Source: Spongilla lacustris (taxonomy: Eukaryota > Porifera > Demospongiae > Spongillida > Spongillidae). From it: a stretch of 64,000 nt of DNA. The notes under the pieces were generated by a model. It saw only the letters and a list, made by a program, of their open reading frames with translations, was not told the DNA's origin and searched no databases. A program made the position numbers and the translations under genes. Every line of letters starts with the position of its first letter. Within the stretch, counting starts at the first letter, position 1. The DNA lies in contig OX442417.1 of assembly GCA_949361645.1 (NCBI GenBank), positions 14,931,954 to 14,995,953 on the forward strand. Direction: 5' to 3'. Below are positions 52,101 to 64,000 of the stretch, in pieces.

Positions 52101-53213
52101 CTATATTGCTTTCGGTCCCACTTCGACACTCGGCTTCGGAATAGAAAAGTATGTGTCACTGTTGAGGCTCAACGTATCACAGTGCATCGTGTTTTCTTGC
52201 TCCGTATCAATTAGGTTAGACCTAGAGTGATAACGTTTCGTCCGTGACATAGTACAGCATTTCCTCGAACAGGTCATGGACAACAGCACGTGTAGTATCA
52301 ACGTCGTGCCGGCTGACAGGCTCCAGGTCGCGACACTGCCCATAGTCACATATATCAAAACCGGGCTGGGGGGTTGAGGGGTGTACGTGTACGCATCGAA
52401 AACAATAGGCGGAATGATGAGGACTAAAAACAGCATCGGGTAGGCAGCGAGAGGTAGCAGCTGTTTGGCTGCTCTCCAGTTCTGGTCCTCGCGATTAGTG
52501 ACAACTTGCTGCCTTTTGCGACGACGATATCTGCATACAAGAACTATCACTGTTATCAGGAGTACTGCTGACTCCATAAGAAGCAATATCGTCGACGGAC
52601 CGTACCATAAAGTGTGCTGTTCAACGATCTCCTCGATAGTACGTCTATACAAGGAGCAGTTGTCACTGGATTCTCGTATCCAGCAGGTAACTCCATTGAA
52701 TCCATAGGTATTTGTGATGAGTGGGATGATCGAAAAGGTGGCCGATATTAGCAGAGAACTCAAGACGTAGACCGATTCGAATCTCTTCATGTTTTTATAG
52801 AATACGGCAAAACAGAAAAGGTGAACGGTCAACCAAAGAGTCGAAAAAAGTTTCAGATTCTCTGCAAACAGAGACCAAAAAGCAGCCGCGATACACAGAC
52901 GGCGGTATAGTTCGGGGTTCTGGTTGTAGTTGATAAATATTACTCCCATGACACATGACATCGCAAAACACAATGACGCCACGACCTGGTAAAGGGCCAG
53001 CCGGTACACTGTCTTTTTGTACAGCTTCAGGACGACCACCAATATGATGGCGGAGAGACAAACCACCATAGAGAGCGCATTTGCTGAACTTGATACGGTC
53101 ATCGCAGAAGCGTAGACTTCTGTCACACAAGAGGAGTTGCTGATGTTTATCTCCATTGGTCCGTATAAACTATTCGACTGCAAACGCATCCCACGCCATT
53201 GAATTATTCCCAC
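52101..53213 (-). CDS. Seven-transmembrane receptor, intronless, cAMP-receptor/GPR157-like
   Basis: 370 residues with seven hydrophobic helices at about 44-65, 72-95, 120-139, 147-167, 205-227, 251-274 and 284-311. The N-terminus has N-glycosylation sites (NISNSS). C107 and C177 could form the usual extracellular disulfide. GVTCWIR before helix 5 recalls the CWI motif of the cAMP-receptor/GPR157/secretin-like group. The third intracellular loop is strongly basic (RYRRRKRQ), as expected for G-protein coupling. The cytosolic tail carries CSRKCC (possible palmitoylation) and many Ser/Thr. Methionine 20 is an alternative start. The ligand cannot be inferred. Confidence 0.85.
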   Translation of the reverse strand: MGIIQWRGMRLQSNSLYGPMEINISNSSCVTEVYASAMTVSSSANALSMVVCLSAIILVVVLKLYKKTVYRLALYQVVASLCFAMSCVMGVIFINYNQNPELYRRLCIAAAFWSLFAENLKLFSTLWLTVHLFCFAVFYKNMKRFESVYVLSSLLISATFSIIPLITNTYGFNGVTCWIRESSDNCSLYRRTIEEIVEQHTLWYGPSTILLLMESAVLLITVIVLVCRYRRRKRQQVVTNREDQNWRAAKQLLPLAAYPMLFLVLIIPPIVFDAYTYTPQPPSPVLIYVTMGSVATWSLSAGTTLILHVLLSMTCSRKCCTMSRTKRYHSRSNLIDTEQENTMHCDTLSLNSDTYFSIPKPSVEVGPKAI

Positions 53214-55764
53214 CAGTGGAATGCACCTCGTTCCCAGTCTCTGTGGTTTCTATAACGTAGGCACACAGGCCCAGGCCCGAACCCTGCATGGTCCCTCCAT
53301 ATTGGAAGGTATACGCGCGTTATTTATCAACAATCCCGTGTGCCTGATGTGTGAAATATTTCTTTTAGGATGAGTCTTATAGGGTGGGGCCTTAGGCCCA
53401 ATCCGATTCCGACCTCAAAAATCATGCACCCGTTTCGCTTCTCCAATTTTTTTTGACAGGATTCTAACCTAAATAACACTAAATCCTGGCAAGGTAATTC
53501 AGACTTACGACTTTAAAAATGGGGCATTGACTGGCTGCAAGGTTATACTATACCCCGGATGTATGAAATTACCCAGAGTTCCAGTTTTATTTACTTTCTT
53601 GCACATGTTTTGGGGAATGCGCGAACGCCCAACCCCCCCCCCCCCCCCCCCCCCCTTCCTTTCCCCCCCCCCCCCCCCCCCCACGGCACCCTACCGAAAC
53701 TCGAAGTGACTATTCTTACTAATCGACCGCTACATTAACCCCTGCACGTGAGCTGTGGCCAGAGAGTTCGAGATGGATCTAGTCAGTGGCCAGGGCCACC
53801 GGCCGGCCCCTTGTGCCCCCCTCCCCCAGGGCTAAAGCCCCCCAGCCACCCCCTTGCCTTCGGGCCTGTAGTACATGCGTTATCTGGCGCATAGATATAT
53901 CTATGGCCACTGCATGGCAGAGCCAGGATTTTATTGTAGGGGGGGCCAACTTAAGGCCGATTCAACCAGTTGGGGGGGGGGGGGGGTGCTGTCCACTGTC
54001 GGCCGATTCAACTGACTAGTGTGCGCGGTCCGCCGTTGACCGCGATTTAACCAATGGGAGGTGGAGATGGGGGCCCGGGGGGGGGGGGGGGGGGGGTCGA
54101 TGCTGTCCACTGTCGGCCGATTCAACTGACTAGTGTGCGCGGTCCGCCGTTGACCGCGATTTAACCAATGGGAGGTGGAGATGGGGGCCCGGGGGGGGGG
54201 GGGGGGGGGGGGGGAACGTGGCGGATATGTCGGAATACAAGAGCCTACAAGCATACAATGAAGTCTGGATGCGTATTGTTCTGTCGATGGGAAACGAACA
54301 TAATTATCCCGGCTTCGAGTTGCCAAAGGACAAAAATAAAAATAATTATTGAGCTTATATTGTTAACGTTATGTTTATCACTCACAACAGCAGAAAGATA
54401 AGCCTTTGAAACCTTGGATAATTGCTCAACATTATGATCTCAGCCCATTGTGACTGGACTGAGAGCTTTAGCTATAGGCTTGTACCTACGTTGCTACCGT
54501 ATAGCTGCATGCTCTTTAATTTTGGGTTGACGTCCATGCATGCATGCATGCATGCATGAACTTCAACCCCCAAATGCATGCAGGGCAGCATGCAACATAG
54601 GTTTGCAGTGGAACATTCAGTCTCATACAATCAGTTGCTGAAATGAGGATAAACAATGTCTATTATAGGTATAGGATGTCCTGCATGTCCAAGCATTTTA
54701 TGAAGTCCTAACAGTGTGATATGGTTTGGCAATCCCAGCAGTACAGTAGATCATTCTTGTCATCATCTCCATCAAAGACTGAACTGCTCGGAGTAAAATT
54801 CTTTTTTTCCAAAGCCGTCATGTGCACGTGAGCCAAAGTTAAAAGTTAAGATGATATTTAAAAATATCTTGAGTCATCTTTTATGCGTCGTTGAAATTAA
54901 TTCATTTGTCTTGATTAAAGGGTGCTTAAAATGTTTTTTTCTCATGATAAATGCATATAATCAAATCGATTTTTAGAGTATATTAAACATGTTTGAAATT
55001 CAATGTGGAAAAAAAAAACAGGATGACCGTGTATGAATGGGTCTTTCTGGATATGGGTCAGTGCTCTCTCTGGTAAACTGAATTAACCTCCAACTTCAGT
55101 CTTTGTTGCTTCACTTTTTTTCACTGAGCTCGAGGGTGCATGCTTGCATGCATGGGTTCTGCTAAGTATACTTCTCCACCTCCACAGCATCAGCGAATTA
55201 AGGGACCACTTAAACACTCAACATAAGGCTATTCAACATGTCCAGCCTCCTTCTCACCTGTCTGCGAGCTATTCACTACTGGCTGCTGCTCAGTGGACCG
55301 CCTTGCAAAGTTGGCCTTGGTCTACTATTGCATAAAAGCTCCAGCTGTAACCCCTGAAGGAAGGACGCTGGCCATCCCTCAGCTGCTGACATCTCTGCAG
55401 AATGCATGATTGATCTGCTCACTTGCAATGCCCCAAGCTTTTGCAGTTCCTATAGTCCATGTGCCTCTCTATGCCTATAGTCCACCTTTTAATACCCATT
55501 TTGCCATCATGACCATGCAAGGTAGGTCTGTGTACCATGCAACTGTTTATAAAGTGAATGATGATCAACCAAATGTGATTATAATTGCCTGGTATACAAT
55601 ATACTGAAAAATGCAGAACTGTTAATGCAGCATTTTGGTTCCAGCCCTGCTGGGTAAAGGATTGGGGGATGGTTACAAAAATAGCACATACAGCCGGCAT
55701 ACACATGTACATCAAAGTTATTACCTGCACCTGACCATACACACTGCAGATAATATTATGACAA
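53214..55764. other. Intergenic region with repeats
   Basis: Contains poly-C (53633-53682), a tandem duplication with poly-G (53970-54214), a (CATG)n run (54536-54558) and A/T-rich DNA. Open frames here follow the repeats. No protein was recognised. Confidence 0.45.
53970..54214. repeat. Two-copy tandem duplication of about 112 bases separated by poly-G
   Basis: Each copy includes gctgtccactgtcggccgat, gtgtgcgcggtccgccgttg and caatgggaggtggagatggg, ending in a poly-G run. The copies are almost identical. Confidence 0.9.
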
Positions 55765-58700
55765 TTAGTGACACAGCAAGCCCACCCTCTCCTTCATCTG
55801 CTTCAATTCTTTAACACCTCCTTCCCAGGATGACCGCCATCTGATGTCATCAAAGATGGAGCTATTCCGTTCCAATTCCTCTTCAATGTCATGAATCTGT
55901 TTAGCACAATGGTTTCCATGGTGATCGTCATCTTGGAGGTGCTGTAGGGCTGTGTGCAGTCTTTGCTGGAGTTGCAAACATTCCCTTTCCATCGTGTTGT
56001 ACTCCTGGAGCAGCTGCACCTTCTGTTGGTGTGCTGCAGTGGTGATGTGCTCCTCCATCTGTGAGCGTTCTGAATGAAGCTTGCAGGCACAGCAGTATCC
56101 CATGGTGACCATTAGGGGATCACCACGATCACAGCCATCTTGTGTTCCAGAGTGTACAAAGGACATCTGACTTGCTTGTTGGACATGATTGGCCAGCATA
56201 ATTTGTGTCAACTTGTCTAAAGGCTCTGAAAGATGAGTGACAGGCTCAAGAGACCTGCCTGCATCTTGTTGTGAGGAACAGACTGCAGGTGAACAAGGAG
56301 CAAATTTTATCTCTTTATCCCATGTTAACTGCGCTATCCCAGGCACATTTGGATTGCTATTATTTGTCATGGTTTGGACCAGACTGAAAATGCTACTGCT
56401 CCAATCCGAAGCTGAAAGGACTCTCAATGCTTCAGTGATGTAGCGAGAACGTCTCTGCATGTGTGGACCCCTAATTAATTCAATAATGTCATGATGTTGA
56501 GCTGAATCATCCGGAGAATGTGTTGCGATGTTACCTACAATAGTTAGTGCAAGGATCAGACTGTGACAGGAAAACCCTGATGAAAGTAACTTTGGATCAT
56601 AAAGTGAAAACTTCAGCACACCCAAAAGTAGATCCAGACTATGTCTCAGTAGCTGCAAAGCTTTAGAACTCAGCTCCATAAGGCCAACTTCAGGGCAGAT
56701 ATCAGCCTGGTGCACACAGGCCTCAAGTAGCCTATACCCTCCTCTGCCATAGGTGTTGAGCTCATCAAATGTCTCAATTACACACTCATAAAGACGTGGT
56801 ACCATAAATACAGGAGCCTTTCCTGACAGCCTGTGCTGTGACCTCATTATGACACCAAGAAGAGCTGTGGAATGGATGGAGAGTATTTCAACAACATTCA
56901 TAACCATTATCTGACCTCCACGCTTGGCAGTAGCTGCAATATGAGAAAGGAAATATTTGATAACAAACTCTGCAGATGCCACGATTTCACCATGGGTACA
57001 AATTAAGTCACATGACTGCAGCCAGAAATCAAACTGGTGGATGTATCTGTCCAAAAACAAGTATGGGACAGGGACCACATCGTTGTCATCCACTTTATGT
57101 GCAAGGTCCTTGACTAAGGTCCTCAGTTCCTCACCTCCCTTGCCAACTATGCAGCTGGCCTTCCACAGCATCAGCCACACATCTGCTTTAGACTCCTCTG
57201 ATGTTGCCATGACACCTAATGCTCTCAACAGCCATTTAAAAATGCTCTCACATGCCAATGTAGAGGATCGTACAAGCTTGAGGTGCAGCAGTCCTGGAGG
57301 TAAGTGTGGTGACACGTTTGGTGAGAACAGGGTTAAAAGCTGCCTAATGGGACCATCAGTTGATTGCTGTACAATGTAGCAATATTCAAGCCAGTTAATG
57401 TGGACTGAGATGTATTGTTTAAGGTCATCAGCTAGCAATGTAACAGAGCAGTTCAATATTATACAATCATTCACCTGTTTGTAAAACAGGGTGTTGTATT
57501 CATCACAAACATCATTCTGTAATTTTCTCTTAATTGCCGCATTACCATCTAGAATTTCTTTCGAAAGTCTACCGAGCTGATCAAGAACAAACAGCCTTGT
57601 GGTAGTGGGATCAAGAATGACTGCTCCATGAATATCGTTTGAACCCTTTGCTTCATATTGCTTCAGGTCACCAGTCCATGCACCCTGTCTTGGATGAAGG
57701 AAGTACCCTAGCCCTTTGGATTGAAAACTGTATAAGACAAGTGCCAGATGGAATATATGAACAGTTGTTGCTGTGTCCAGTGCTACAAATTGAGAGAGTG
57801 CTTTGGCATGGTGTTGAGCAATGTAGCAGGCTCTCAGGACTTCACTGGTGCAGTTTTTGTTCTTAGGAGCATCCTTCAAGAGATGCAACAAACGGATACA
57901 AGATTCAAGTTCACCAATAATGTTACCTTGCTCTGCAAACATTTGGGCTGCTTTTAAAATGTGTTCAGCCTTACCACCACCACAGCCCACCAACAGATGA
58001 ATGATTGGTACCAGTTTATTGTGACCACTTACTTCCCTATCTCTGAGGAGGTCTTCAAGACATTCCAATGCACCTGTGTCCAGTGCCTGGTGATCATGAA
58101 GTGAGGCTTTAGCTCCTTCTACTGCAAAGTTCACTATCCACTTCTTGTCATTCTCCTTCCTAGCAAGCTCAAGTCCTCTGTCATACCACCCGAGACATGA
58201 CATCAGTCTAAAGGCATGCTCGAACATCTTCTTTTCAATGTATATTTCAATGGCTTTTTCATATTTGCCACACCTTCTCCAGTACCTGGCCTTTGCTGAA
58301 TGGTCAGGTATATAGGCTAGGACTGTCTCCAGCATGCCTGTATTCTTCTGGGTGGAATAAAGTGCTGCATATTTGTGTGCAAGACACTCCACACCCATGT
58401 CTGCCAGTTTGGTGCCATTATTTTCATACTTCAATGCCTGCTTCAAGGCTTCCTCTCTCATCCCTACCTTCTCAAGAATCTGAATAACCTCTTTAAACAG
58501 TTTGACATTTTCCATGATGCTAATACACTCCAAAATGCTTCTTGCTTTCTTCAATTCAGAGAGAATGCCATTCATAGCTGATTCCGAAGTACTCTGCACC
58601 AATGCAAACTTCACTTCAGCTGTGACAAGACACATAAATACCTCACTAGATTTGCCAGCATACTCTTTGGCCTGCCTTGCTCTTTTACCCTTACCAAAGG

Positions 58701-61700
58701 CATCACTAACAGTTGGGTCCAAAGGAGGATCTAGTTGGTTAAGTGCAACACAAACCTTCAATTTGACGCTGTCATCTCTGTTTGATTTGACCACCAAATG
58801 ATAGGGGCAGTCCCCATTCTTGTCAATCACTCTGCCATCTCCTGGTAGTGTGAAGTCGGCACACTTCATGACAGCAGAGATAATATCAGTGCTTCCTACA
58901 GAAGAAGGGTATTGCATCTAGCCACCATATTATGCATACAACAAAGATCAGAGTCATGCCACACACACATACATGTATACTCACACACATGCACAGACAT
59001 CTAGATTTGTGTACCTGATTCCAAAGCTAGCATGGTTGCAGCATGCAGAGGGGTAGTCTTTTCATATCTGGCTTGGCACAGATCCGAACTACATTGTAAT
59101 AATAAACAGACAAGTTCTATAGTGACATTGATGGTGGCAAAGTCATTCAAACACTGCGCAACAATGTCTCGCATTCCTGAAATAGCGTCCTTTCCACAGA
59201 GAGTTTTGCTGCATTGGATGGCATTTACCAGCATGGTAACACTAAGAGAGGGTTTCACACTATGCTCAGCATGTCCTTGTTCACTTCCATTACACGTTTC
59301 TTTAATATGATTCAGTGTTTTGATAAGAAATGGAACTATTTTCTTGGGGGACCCATTTTCAAGCACGTAGCTGAGAAAAACTGGCCCGTCATCCCTGGAT
59401 AGATCAAGAATTTTAATGACACTAGCGACGTCAGGTTTAGCACCTTTCTTGATCAGATGGGCTACAAACTTGTACTTCTTAGCATGGAGGGCAGTATCAG
59501 CTGCAGACTTTAATTGCACATCCGTAAGAGAGCAATGAGTCATGGAGATGTCTAAAATCTTGATGAAATCATCGACTTCATCAAAGTTCTGTACAAGATC
59601 CTTCAAGTCTTTCATTTTAAACTTCACCCCAATTTGTATCATCCTATTCAAGATGTCTGTCTTTGCAACACCAATCTTGATTAGCCTGGAGAGGTTAATT
59701 GGGGTATCGCCAAGTAGTGATGCAGTAGGGGGAACCATGTTGAAAACAAAAAATTCCAAATGTTGCGGTGTCAACCTCCCATCAACATTTTGAACGACAT
59801 GGCTCAGAACCTTTGCTCCTGAGCCATCTAGGATCCGTTCATTACTCAACATAAGCAAACCACCAGTCACCTCTGTGTACATTGTTAAAAGAGGTACAGC
59901 ATTAATATATAGATATGGAGATTGTACTACCAATGGAAACAGAAAAGTTAGCAACTCGATCAACTATTAATTTTATTGTGCCTGCCTTGATTTTAGACTG
60001 ACAATATATTGATGCTGACTAGTCTTTGTACATATACATTTAACAATTTCGACTTACGATCCCCACCCTTAACATGCATGTATGACGTATGGTTTAAACT
60101 CACTGTGGTCCACAGCTAGTACAATTGCCTCCACCAATGCATCGACTCTTTTGGGATCTATCGCAAAACTCTTGCAGTAATCATTTATGGCGTCCACCAC
60201 GGGATTGGTTGAAGCTATAAAGTCGGCCTGTTCCAAGAGGATCAGCCTCTTTGAAGCTTCCGCTCGAGTAAAATACATTTTAGAAAGAAGTGATTCATAC
60301 TTGACAAAGTCAATGTCATTGGAACTTGTATCAAGTTCCTCAGTATACACTGATTTCTCAATAATGTACCAGTTGGCCTCTCTGTAGGCATACATCAGAC
60401 CATCCACCTCATCAATGCCATTTCCCCTTTGGATCAACAGAGCGACGTCTGCACATTCAGCTCGCATGAATGGCAACTCTTCCAACAAACCTAACTGCTT
60501 ACACAGATTCACAGCATATCTGTACTTCCACAGGGCACCAAGGTAGTCCTTAGTCCGAAAAGATTCTTGCGCAGATTTCTCTATTCTAGATAGTGTCTGC
60601 ATGCAATAGTATGATGATTTAACCTCTTCTATTCACAAAGCACATTTTGCATGAGCACAAAGGATAACAATGACCATGATTTCTTTTGTGAAGTCCAAAA
60701 TATAAGGTTTATAGTGATATTACTTAAGTAAATGCTAATAATTCAGCACTTAGTTTGTCATGTGTTACATGGATTAATTTAAGGGATGCATACGCATGTA
60801 GGATAATGCTAAAATATCTTTAATACAGTCTATAATTCTGTGTCTAATTCTACGCACACACTGTTACTGTCACCATGGTGTGTCCACAACACTATTCACA
60901 CACTGTAAACATCATGTCCATAACTCCAAGGTGTAGACTATAACACTGCTTTACCTACTCACTAGTGACGAATCCTCCAAATTATAAACTGTATTATATA
61001 AAATCACGTCAAGTGATGCTAAGATTTACACTGATGACAAAGTACACACAGGCTGAGAGAGAGGGAGGGACAGGGAGGAAAGGAGGGAGGGAGGGAGGGA
61101 GGGAGGGAGGGAGGGGGGGAGGGAGGGAGGGAGGGAGGGAGGGAGGGAGGGAGGGAGGGAGGGAGGGAGGGAGGGAGGGAGGGAGGGAGGGAGGGAGGGA
61201 GGGAGGGAGGGAGGGAGGGAGGGAGGGAGGGAGGGAGGGAGGGAGGGAGGGAGGGAGGGAGGGAGGGAGGGAGGGAGGGAGGGAGGGAGGGAGGGAGGGA
61301 GGGAGGGAGGGAGGGAGGGAGGGAGGGAGGGAGGGAGGGAGGGAGGGAGGGAGGGAGGGAGGGAGGGAGGGAGGGAGGGAGGGAGGGAGGGAGGGAGGGA
61401 GGGAGGGAGGGAGGGAGGGAGGGAGGGAGGGAGGGAGGGAGGGAGGGAGGGAGGGAGGGAGGGAGGGAGGGAGGGAGGGAGGGAGGGAGGGAGGGAGGGA
61501 GGGAGGGAGGGAGGGAGGGAGGGAGGGAGGGAGGGAGGGAGGGAGGGAGGGAGGGAGGGAGGGAGGGAGGGAGGGAGGGAGGGAGGGAGGGAGGGAGGGA
61601 GGGAGGGAGGGAGGGAGGGAGGGAGGGAGGGAGGGAGGGAGGGAGGGAGGGAGGGAGGGAGGGAGGGAGGGAGGGAGGGAGGGAGGGAGGGAGGGAGGGA

Positions 61701-62515
61701 GGGAGGGAGGGAGGGAGGGAGGGAGGGAGGGAGGGAGGGAGGGAGGGAGGGAGGGAGGGAGGGAGGGAGGGAGGGAGGGAGGGAGGGAGGGAGGGAGGGA
61801 GGGAGGGAGGGAGGGAGGGAGGGAGGGAGGGAGGGAGGGAGGGAGGGAGGGAGGGAGGGAGGGAGGGAGGGAGGGAGGGAGGGAGGGAGGGAGGGAGGGA
61901 GGGAGGGAGGGAGGGAGGGAGGGAGGGAGGGAGGGAGGGAGGGAGGGAGGGAGGGAGGGAGGGAGGGAGGGAGGGAGGGAGGGAGGGAGGGAGGGAGGGA
62001 GGGAGGGAGGGAGGGAGGGAGGGAGGGAGGGAGGGAGGGAGGGAGGGAGGGAGGGAGGGAGGGAGGGAGGGAGGGAGGGAGGGAGGGAGGGAGGGAGGGA
62101 GGGAGGGAGGGAGGGAGGGAGGGAGGGAGGGAGGGAGGGAGGGAGGGAGGGAGGGAGGGAGGGAGGGAGGGAGGGAGGGAGGGAGGGAGGGAGGGAGGGA
62201 GGGAGGGAGGGAGGGAGGGAGGGGGAGGGAGGGCCAGCTGTAAACACCTGATTCGCATTTAGGTGCTTCAGTACAAATTTCCACACATGTAAACTCCTAA
62301 GACCTTACTTACGATGGCACGAAACGCACCGTGTATGGATCCGCGCATGTGACCGTATCAAACACCGGGCGTGATTTCACTGCGTCCCAAAGATGGAAAG
62401 GAGGAGGCGGACACTCCCATGGAGGAGCGACCCGTACCACCGGCATCATCCGAGGCATCCAGTGGGGATAGCCGTACTGGTAGGGGTCGTAATCGTCATC
62501 GGCATAGAAATCCAT
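55765..62515 (-). CDS. TRANK1-like protein (TPR/ankyrin, no helicase domain)
   Basis: Four exons on the minus strand: 62313-62515, 60104-60585, 59015-59872, 55765-58895. They total 4674 bases, 1557 residues, phases closing. Exon 1 encodes an acidic/Tyr then Pro-rich start (MDFYADDDYDPYQYG). Exon 2 is TPR-like helices. Exon 3 contains ankyrin-type repeats, ending TTPLHAATMLALESG. Exon 4 starts with a degenerate ankyrin unit, then helical repeats (KYEKAIEIYIEKKMFEHAFRL) and a region ending in RQLLTLFSP, as in the C-terminal part of TRANK1. It closes with a C2H2-like finger (CCACKLHS...HITTAAH) and a coiled coil. In vertebrate TRANK1 a UvrD-like helicase separates these halves; none is seen here. 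The exon 2 acceptor is chosen for phase agreement with exon 1. Function is unknown. Confidence 0.78.
61079..62234 (+). repeat. (GGGA)n array of about 1.14 kb in TRANK1-like intron 1
   Basis: More than 280 nearly perfect GGGA units, with one visible interruption near 61113-61118 and small breaks at the two ends. All long frames through it (Gly-Arg-Glu or Pro-Ser-Leu repeats) are artefacts. G-runs of three in every unit make it a strong G-quadruplex candidate on the + strand, which is the template-opposite strand for this gene. Confidence 0.98.
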
Positions 62516-62670
62516 ATTACTAGTATCTGGTACTGATGAGCTAAAAATAGCACGAAGTAATCATGAATTATTTCGTCATAACCATTGAAAAGGCATTTAT
62601 AATTGACAGTTATTAAACACACAGAAACGCCCGGTGTTGCTGCAGTGCACCGATGCTAGCTCATCACGAA

Positions 62671-62706
<36 letters not shown>

Positions 62707-63678
62707 GTCCGGGCACCGCCCAATCGGTACCCGGCGTGGACCGAGGGTGTGTGTGAGGATCCGCTCACTACCGCAATACTAAGTAGGTGGGTGTGATCGC
62801 TGCCCAGACTATTAAAAATAGGTCACATTACCATGGTGATGGAAGCAAGAGTCCAACCCACGTGCACATGGCACGACCCAGCGGCTTGGGTTTATATGAA
62901 CCGACTGCGCCGCGTACGGGGTACCCGGTACACAATAGCCTAGGCAACGCAAAATCATAGATACATGTAATAGAGTAAATCGTGATGTTCCGTATCAGTT
63001 TGAATGTATCACACTGCAGGGGCGGATGCAGGATTTTGGCGAGGGGGGGGGGGGGGGGGTTCTACATGAATTATTGATGAAGGGGAGGGGCGCGCGCGAA
63101 ATTTTTTGTGGTGCGCATTCTAACTTTACCACAGATTTTATTGGACACTAAGGCAATCAACGCCAATAAATGTGTGCCACTCGGTTACGTTCTGGTTTTA
63201 CGGATTTAAATGGCTGTGTTGGAACATGTCACAGATGTTTGCGGCTGGACAGTAGGTTGGATAATTAAGCGATACCGTAATTTAGTATTAGCCACACAAA
63301 AAAATTCTAGCCGCATCTCATTATACGATATCTGTTTTTGCGAGCCTATATCATACTCGTCTTATGACATTCCAAGAAGAGAAAATGCTCATGAAAACAC
63401 TCTACCACAGCTATACGTAAGCCATAATTGCCCAAGGACTACATTTATTATGAGTGGTTCTGCGCAGCCCGTTTTCACATCAATGTAACTTTGGCGGGAA
63501 AAGACGGGGTGTACTTGAGCGGTCTTTGTGGACGAACCAACCGGTAGAAATCTGTAAGCGAGTAACATAATGATCAGCACACATAGGAGAGTATATACAT
63601 ATCGCTCATAAATAGCCGCCTTTTTTTTTAACCTCAGAATAAGGCCGGAGTTTTTATGAATAATTTCAGTATTTAAGA
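62516..63678. other. Upstream region of TRANK1-like gene
   Basis: A 36-base poly-G run (62670-62705) and G/C-rich DNA near 62706-62760 and 62890-62930 could be promoter-proximal. The stretch 63005-63115 is a dispersed repeat related in inverted orientation to 44240-44320. No gene was recognised. Confidence 0.4.
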
Positions 63679-63939
63679 ATGGAGATACACGCAAAGAAAG
63701 TCGAAGAGCGAAGCAGAGTGTGTGGCCGCTTCTTAGTGGAGGATAAAGCCAAAAAGAAGAGGAAAACATATAACTGCATACAGTTTGCAAAGGATTTGCA
63801 CTCCAAATTCCTTATCAACACCTCCCTGGACACGCACCCACCCACCCACCATCCTTTTCTATCCAGTGATACCACAAACATGGGCCCAACAGTATTCCTT
63901 TTGAGTGGAAGGCCCACACAGAAGTTGACTGCATGGTGA
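63679..63939 (+). CDS. Hypothetical small ORF (possibly a transposon-related fragment)
   Basis: 86 codons from ATG, with a basic N-terminus (KAKKKRKTYNCIQFAKDLHSK) followed by HPP-containing sequence. The pattern C..FA..L..KF.I....DTHPP weakly resembles the Cys/His region found in some RAG1-like or transposon proteins. I cannot confirm it, and it may be noise. There are no splice-supported neighbours inside the window. Confidence 0.25.
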   Translation: MEIHAKKVEERSRVCGRFLVEDKAKKKRKTYNCIQFAKDLHSKFLINTSLDTHPPTHHPFLSSDTTNMGPTVFLLSGRPTQKLTAW

Positions 63940-64000
63940 TATTATAATTTATATGCTGCATGTACATGTGTATGTGATAGTACTCAGATATGTCATCCTA

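Noticed and set aside
53931..54326. 131-codon minus-strand frame with duplicated segments
   Set aside because: The repeats come from the 112-base duplication and poly-G; no protein similarity.
60965..62286. Open frames of more than 400 codons on both strands (Gly-Arg-Glu or Pro-Ser-Leu repeats)
   Set aside because: Every frame is open because the DNA is (GGGA)n; no frame contains unique protein sequence.

Overview
This window is animal nuclear DNA. Genes are split by GT-AG introns, and there are many microsatellites, minisatellites and transposons. Recognisable animal families include Rab8, CD36/LIMP-2, PITH-domain TXNL1, GPATCH4, a TRANK1-like protein, LDL-receptor class A proteins and a seven-helix receptor. 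The transposon set (a non-LTR element with a Cys-rich N-terminus, an ISL2EU-like element, hAT elements) and the compact genes suggest a marine invertebrate. A sponge is my best guess, but the sequence alone does not prove it.

Layout. 1-563: last two exons of a TXNL1-like gene (+). 891-4194: CD36/LIMP-2 gene (+), broken by a 200-N gap, with a second homologous terminal exon at 5626-5750. 7324-11039: seven-exon RING-H2 E3 ligase (+) with two MIU-like ubiquitin-binding motifs. 12098-15563: UDP-glycosyltransferase pseudogene (+) with frameshifts and a hAT transposon that carries a second hAT element. 15989-22187 and 22879-23622: two paralogous four-exon LDLa membrane protein genes (-). The last intron of the first holds an intact 1148-codon non-LTR retrotransposon. 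23865-30293: GPATCH4 (-). 30716-39879: Rab8 (+), head-to-head with GPATCH4, with different repeat arrays in most introns. 41271-43915: degenerate ISL2EU-type transposon (transposase + strand, YqaJ-PHD protein - strand). 44714-45355: intronless protein with a possible ADP-ribosyltransferase fold (-). 46500-51880: satellite, another hAT copy, retrotransposon fragments and three long foldback elements. 52101-53213: intronless seven-helix receptor (-). 55765-62515: four-exon TRANK1-like gene (-) whose first intron carries about 1.14 kb of nearly pure GGGA repeat.

How parts fit together. Rab8, the CD36/LIMP-2 protein and both LDLa proteins are membrane-traffic or endolysosomal in character. The CD36 tails and both LDLa tails end with acidic di-leucine sorting signals. 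I see no operon or dedicated multi-gene system. The most unusual features are the duplicated CD36 tail exon, the LDLa pair, the helicase-less TRANK1-like gene, the nested transposons and the extreme tandem arrays.

Intron-exon structures were worked out by hand from splice consensus, phase and family similarity. They have not been checked against transcripts.
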